Positions 58,111-64,000 of a stretch of DNA of 64,000 nt are shown here, in pieces. The notes beneath the pieces were generated by a model. It was not told the origin of the DNA and did not search any database. It was given only the letters and a program-made list of their open reading frames with translations. This stretch comes from Litoditis marina. Taxonomy: Eukaryota; Nematoda; Chromadorea; Rhabditida; Rhabditidae. Position numbers and translations under genes: made by a program. The stretch lies in the NCBI GenBank assembly GCA_964036275.1, contig OZ038439.1:14117095-14181094 (forward strand). The letters are read 5' to 3'. Within the stretch, counting starts at the first letter, position 1. The number at the start of each line of letters is the position of its first letter.

Positions 58111-59794
58111 TTGTTCATCGCGATGCACTTAGGGCGGATTTCGGCCGAATTAGGCAATTCCCGACTAGCTAAACGGCCAATTTACGTCTCAACGAAAGTT
58201 TGGCGATTGCAGTGGGAAATGAGATGATATTATTAATGGTGAAAACAATAATAACATCTAGGTAGTAAAATGGGACAGGTAAATAAAACGAGGGAAATAA
58301 TAAACTTAGAAACCACCTATGTGGAATCGTGTTACCTAGGAATTTCGGGCTTTTAACGTCTATACAGTGTTTGCAGTGAAGATTTACATTAAAAAAGTAA
58401 TGTAAGTGTTATATTTACTTCAAACCAAATAATTTGTTGTCATCCAGATTATTGAAGAAAATGAGTTGAAATTTTCCAGTTGATCCTATAGGTAAACGAC
58501 TGAAAATTTTATGTGATTCTCATGGAATGAAAAGAGGCTGCGAAAATTATCATAGTTATCATACATAGCAAGAATAACTGAAAATAGTGTTCAATAAAGA
58601 TTACTGAATCTAAAAACATGTAGATCAGAGAAAAGTGCAAAAATGGCGTCTCAATGTTAATTCGCTCTTTAGCCCAGAATGAGCGATCGTAAAAGGGTGT
58701 TTTTGATCTTATCTCGATTCTGAACTTTTGTTTTTCATTTCCAGAAAAGAAAAATTCGGAAAACTAGGATAAACAAAACTTTCGTTAAAAAAACTCATGT
58801 TACTGTTGCACGTACTTCCCAACTGTTTTTTCAGAGGACATATTAGGATGAAAATTATCCCTAAACTTGTCTTAATTGAAAAATAAATAGTAGTGAATAT
58901 TTATTCAATGTAATACATTGATTTTATGTTCCAAAGAACACTAAAAGTGAACCTTTCCGTTTCGGTAAAACTGCTGTTGCTAACTAGTTTGCGAGGACAG
59001 AAAAACCTTTATGGCGCTGTTTCGATTTTCAATAATGCCGTGTGAAAATGATTGGCCAATAAATGCAGTGCAATCCGATCACCATATCGCTTAGTGGGCA
59101 GAAAATTGCACTTTTTTGAATATTTTATATGACGTGAAACTTCTCTTCATTTGTTGTGGAGTTTTGTAACATCACTACTTGCCTATCCTTGATCGGTGGG
59201 AGATTTACATTTCCAGGGTTTTCAGGGTACGAGTTGGAGATAAATAACAGAAACTTAAAATTGGCGAGGTTTTTGACATTTTTGGAATTCAAGAATAGTT
59301 CGTAAATACGTAGTAGTGATACGCCCTCCTAGCCACATCATAACCACCTTTGCTGGAGCAGCTGATAAGATAAAAAGGTTTGGAATATGCATTTTCGATC
59401 AATTTCCTAGCAAAGTTAGAATCAATTATTCACATGTATTAACAAAATCAGTTGAAAATGTCATGTGCTTCACTTACCCCGAACACAGTGCCATACTAAA
59501 AAGTCTATGAATAAATTTCGAATGTGTAAAAAGTCCATGTCACCATCATATAACGACTAACTTCGATTAACAAAGACAACAGGGCTTAGTCCATTGCATA
59601 TTCACCAGAGATGCCTAATACAGAAAAGTACAATAATAAGGTTTCACGTACCTTTCAAATTCACTAGTAAATCTCAGTGAAAAATGGAGAGAATTTAAAG
59701 AAAGGTATGATACTCAAAAAGTCCTTGGATATTGCCGGGAGAGGAAATTGGATGCGGGGATGAAAAACCGATCAAAGTACTTGGGATAAGGCCG

Positions 59795-60125
59795 CTGAGA
59801 GAGTAAGAAATGACCTTGCGATCAAGGAGATATAGCGAGAGGTTAGAGGGATATAACGAGAGAAAGAGGGAGAGGGAGTGAGAGAGAAAGATAGGGCAGG
59901 AGGTTAAGGGGACATGAAGAGAGAAAGAGAGAGAGAGAGAGGGGGGGAAAGAAAAAGAGAGGGGAGAGAGGGAAGGTAGGGAAATGAAGAGCTATGAAAA
60001 AGAGAGAAAGAGAGGGGAGAAAGATGAAGAAGAGAGAGAGGGGGGAAGAGGGAGAGAAATGAAGAGCTAGGAAAAAGAGAAAGAAAGACGGAGGAGAGAA
60101 AGAACAACAGAGAAGAAGCGATAGA
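59795..60125 (+). repeat. Purine-rich GAGA tract
   Basis: Over 300 bp nearly all A and G on the plus strand (GAGAGAAAGAGAGGGGA-type words). The long Ser/Leu/Phe frames on the opposite strand are artefacts of this composition. Confidence 0.85.
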
Positions 60126-60654
60126 AAATGAGAAAAAACAAGTGAAGAAGGTTTTTGTCAAATGAAGAATATCTGGTTTTTTGAAAAAAACTTCTGGGAA
60201 AGATCAGTAAGAAAGTTGGATAGAAACATCTACTACGTGTTCTCTACTAGCGGCTGATGAAACTCTTTTCGCTTTCACGAGATTCGGACAAAGCTTTCGG
60301 TACAAAAACCAGGCGCACGAGTCTGGGGCGGTCGTTCGCCTTTCCGATAGAAAGTTGGAAATAGAATGGATTGAGAATCTTAGGAATAGTTGGAAAAGTA
60401 GGTAATGACTGTACAAATATATCTACTGTGTTTGCAGTGTGATGATGTACAGATGTACGTACAGATCGAACTACAACTCAGAAATGTCCTTCTCTTCAAC
60501 AGAAGATGTATTAGACATGTTGATGTATGCGTTCCATTCAGCACATTTTGCCGCGTTGCATGGGAACCAAAAAAGCATCATGTTTTAAGGTTTCAATAAA
60601 CAAAAATGCTGGTTTGGGAGCTCCAACTAAACCACCTCGCAGAATAGGTATCAG

Positions 60655-60925
60655 ACGAGAATAGAATGAGAGAAGGATAGAGAGAACAAGAAAGAGAGAA
60701 AAATAAAGAGATCAAGAAAGAGAGAAGGATAGAGAGAATAAGAAAGAGAGAAAAATGAAGAGATCAAGAAAGAGAGAAGGATAGAGAGAATAAGAAAGGG
60801 AGAAAAATAAAGAGAACAAGAAAGAGAGAAAGATAGAGAGAATAAGAAAGAGAAATATCTATAGAGAGAAAGGGAGCAGGAAAAACAAGTAGATAAGAGA
60901 GAGAGAGAGGGAGGGAGGGATAATT
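60655..60925 (+). repeat. Second purine-rich tract with about 60-bp periodicity
   Basis: Units of the type AGAGAACAAGAAAGAGAGAA with GAAGGATAGAGAGAATAAGA recur, unlike the simpler GAGA tract upstream. Confidence 0.75.
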
Positions 60926-63457
60926 TAAGAAGAACCATGGTGTATGGTTTCAACAAACAGAAATGCTCATTTTGGTCCGAAAGTGCGAGCAACGAATCAC
61001 TGAACCAGAAAAACAGTATGCTAATTTACGCTCAGTCCTGCGATGGTCACATGCTCGTTTTATTCGAAAGTAAAATATGAATGGACTAAAATACAAAAGA
61101 CTAAATCCAACTACTTATAAAATGGAGTGAATAAGTAATTAAATATCAACTTTAATAAATCTATACTGTGTAACGTTTGGAGTTATTGATTGAGCTAAAT
61201 TGTTTTGAATTCATTTTAATTTCATCGGTCACAGGAAAATTTATGAAAGCTGCAATAGTTAAAACTAGAAACGTTGTATAGTAAAATAGATCATTTGTTG
61301 TGTTTTCATTCACATTACGAGTAAAACGCTGTTTTCTCATCACAAATGTTATGAGAGTATTATGCTGAGAAAAAATTAACAGTTCGTGTAAGAAAACATC
61401 TTTAGAATGCGTCTGGGTGTTTGTTAATAAAAATGCCAGTGTTGCGCAACAATAGCAAAATTACATGAGTCAAGACGCTGAAATAGTTTTGAAAACAGAC
61501 TGTTCTCATTTAAAAAGCAAGAGAGCTAAATTTGATTAATGTAAAAGCCATACGAAGTGGAAAATGTTCATCTACTACGCGATCAAATTTCAAAATAAAA
61601 TTACCAGTCGTTCGAAATGTTAAGATCAGTTTTCAAAGACCAATAACCTTCAAACTTTATAACAACGTTCACAAGTCAAAAGTGAGAGCTTCGACATCAG
61701 AAACTGGGTAGTTTTCACTCAAACCGTGTGAAACGTGAGTAAAGTTGGGGAAACGGTTTGAAAAGACCCAAGTCGGCCAATCAAGGTATGGTGGACAGCT
61801 ACGTGGCTCGCTGTACAAATAAAAGCAGTGCTGCATCGATTTTCCCATATTTGATATCTGTGACCACATTTTGTAGGCTCTATGGAAAATTGCCGAACCA
61901 TCCTCGTAGTTTGATCTTGACACATGGCGTAACTCACGAAGTTACACCGAAAACCACACGGATCAAACTACAAACACTGTGTGAAACTCAGAAGATGCCT
62001 GGTTGTGGACAGTATTTTACTGTAAATACAGAATGACGAGAATGCAAATCGATTTTGTTCTCTAACTGTCTGTGTCTTTCAAATTAGACGAAATTGTTCT
62101 GTTCTGGAACTGTTCCGACCAAACGCGAATCTGTATTTTACAGAGCCCGTTCTAAGAAGGGCAACTTACACCGTATTGGACCGCCCGCTCTTTAAAGGGC
62201 AGACCCTATAATAAAAATTACAATATTATACACAATTGATTGTAGTATAGTATCCATTATGTAAACTGCGAGTTGACTATCAGGACTATGAGAAAGTTGA
62301 GCTCTAGCAAAGCAAAGCTATCTTCATCTTGATAGTTATCGAGTAGTTTATAGAATTTGTAACCTATAGTCTTTTTCATTCTCACTGAGACTCCTACAGT
62401 AGGATTCCAAAACTTCCAAGCCGTTTTCCTCACTTACTTGTGTTCGGAAACGTCGAGGATTTTCGCACCTTATTCTCGTTGCCAGGTACAGTAAGCGTGC
62501 GAGAGGATTTTTGATAAACTAAATTTTTTTAGCAGTAAAAACATTACGTAAAGAATTAGCATATCAATTCTTAGTAGATTATTCAGCTGAAAATAGAATT
62601 TTAAAGATAAAAAAATTTAAAATTTATAGATTAATTTTTTAATAATCTGAATTCTAAAGGATTTAGTTCTTTTATATATTTCAGTTCATTTAATAATATC
62701 TATTTGAAAAGTTCAGCTTCACAACAGCCTTCGGAAAGTTTGCAAGGTTACTGTAGGAGTCTTAGCGGAAATGGTGTGAACTATACCAGCAACGTGCATA
62801 GATTGAACGAAATCGGGTTTTAGTTTGATCTGTGAACTCACCTCGCTCTATTTAGATAAGTCGATGAACTCTCACAACCTAAAAATTAGAACTGAAGTTG
62901 GGGGGATAACACTACAGACACATCAGGAAAGGAAGTTCTACTGGTTTAGCCAGATTTTCAGTAGCAAAACCTTTTGTTATAGCGAAAGTCTAATTGTAAG
63001 CTTTATCGTAAAATGAACAATATTCAGCTACGATAAAGATGAAATTTCGCAAGAAACGTAGCCATCAGACAATGTTATAGGGCTGTTTGGGTATTGGCTC
63101 GCAAAACAACAATATCATAGTTATAGGTAAGCTCTAGGATTCCCGACAAGGTAAAGTTTCCAAAACAAATACAATTAGACGTCCGCGTTCGGAAAATATT
63201 CGAAAAGCACAAGACTGATTCCAGTCACAGAGAAAACCATCGTCCAATTGTCTGTTGTTAAAGCTTGATGAATAACTACAGAATACTCTCTTGCTCAAAA
63301 AGGAATAGTCAAACATAAAACTAAAAATGCAGACTATGGTGTGAGAGAAAAATAGCTCGCGTCGGACCTATTATTCATAACCCAGGTAACAATGAGCGAA
63401 AGGTTGGTCGTTCGATCATGATAGAAAAATACCTTTGTCATGACTCTCATCACATCA

Positions 63458-63615
63458 GAGTATGTATGCCAGAAGATCCCGGCACCCTCATTCCATTCTG
63501 CGTCCATTGCTCTGCCTCACTGTTTCTTGTCTCTTACATCCCGGCGGGATGTAACAGAGAAATAGAGTATGTTTGAGGAGACGCAGGATGAGATGAAGGT
63601 GCTGGATACGTACTC
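63458..63615. mobile_element. Hairpin MITE R1, full copy
   Basis: Ends GAGTATGTATGCCAGAAGAT and, from the right, GAGTACGTATCCAGCACC, with a nearly perfect centre TTACATCCCGGCGGGATGTAA. It is one of the least eroded copies in the window. Confidence 0.8.
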
Positions 63616-64000
63616 AGGCGAGGCAGAATTCCAACCAACTCATGAGTAGTTAACAACGTCTTACTCATGAGAAGATAATAAACAGCACTCAAACTATTAC
63701 TGTAGAAACGTGAAAATCGACGAACTCGTGGGAAGTTGGTGAGATATTGTACATGAGTTAATCTCATGAGGTGCACGAGAGCTTGCTACCGCGCCACAAA
63801 TCAAATGAAAAGTTCATAAATAAAAGAAATGCTCAGCTATGTTATACAAACGAGAATAAAAGAGAGGGAGAGAGAGAGGGAGATAGAGAACAAATGGTAC
63901 GTTTACCTCCACCGGTTCCATACGGTAAGCTGAATGCATCAGAAGAGTCGATAATAGACCAACTTATAGTTGGCTACTTGGAAGTATGGAATTTTTCCTG

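Larger units (their letters stand above)
55578..64000. other. Gene-poor, repeat-rich right end
   Basis: I can support no gene here. It holds R1 MITEs (56466, 63458), an R4 copy (56991), a direct repeat pair (57205 and 57487), a tandem repeat of about 150 bp (57600-58110), two purine-rich tracts, and CTCATGAG-rich sequence (63630-63800). A possible exon end before GTAAAC near 63907 on the minus strand cannot be judged at the window edge. Confidence 0.5.

Noticed and set aside
59904..60992. Long Ser/Leu/Phe-rich frames on the minus strand
   Set aside because: They derive from purine-rich microsatellite tracts.
61669..62036. Overlapping frames on both strands
   Set aside because: No splice-site or family support on either strand.
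63880..64000. Possible exon end at the window edge (minus strand, before GTAAAC)
   Set aside because: Only about 60 nt are open in the relevant frame and the rest lies outside the window.

Overview
The window looks like a piece of a Caenorhabditis-type rhabditid nematode chromosome arm. It is AT-rich, has many short introns with TTTCAG-like acceptors, carries nematode-style 7TM chemoreceptors, astacin (NAS-type) proteases and a hexosaminidase D-type GH20 enzyme, and is dense in small inverted-repeat elements. All seven main gene models are on the minus strand. I built them by hand from splice sites, reading phase and paralogue comparison, and all seven close in frame.

Layout: (1) 0.7-9.9 kb holds two tandem six-exon 7TM receptor genes, whose last five exons have identical lengths (217, 149, 225, 198 and 144 nt). 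(2) 12.0-47.4 kb is a head-to-tail cluster of four 15-exon secreted astacins (signal peptide, propeptide with FxGD aspartate switch and RxKR site, astacin domain, EGF, CUB). From upstream to downstream on the minus strand the order is A (47.4-42.9), B (42.3-35.8), A' (33.1-29.0), B' (27.5-12.0). This is an A-B unit duplicated once. A and A' are near-identical (487 codons each); B (498 aa) and B' (500 aa) are more diverged. (3) B' is stretched to 15.5 kb by a 7.1 kb terminal-inverted-repeat element sitting wholly inside intron 4. Its exons are all intact and in frame. (4) 49.2-55.6 kb is a 16-exon, 604-aa type II membrane GH20 hexosaminidase. (5) 55.6-64.0 kb has no gene I can support and is filled with repeats.

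The most unusual non-genic signal is a set of small inserts, each made almost entirely of one short word in both orientations (AATTGGAATT at 6.1-6.8 kb, GAACCGG/GGTTC at 12.55-12.86 kb, GCAACC/GGTTGC at 22.2-22.5 kb). Each is bounded by terminal inverted repeats and a 7-10 bp direct target-site duplication. The words differ while the architecture is the same. Other points: a phase-compatible spare terminal CUB exon lies between B and A'; gene B has Asn in place of the conserved Gly of the HExxHxxGxxH zinc motif; a 29-G and an 18-G tract lie inside the 7.1 kb element; a tRNA-derived SINE-like family has two copies, one of which separates A' from A.

How the genes relate: receptors, astacins and hexosaminidase show no shared pathway. 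The cluster reflects tandem duplication of secreted proteases. B and B' keep a TATA element about 32 nt upstream of the ATG, so promoters were duplicated with the genes.
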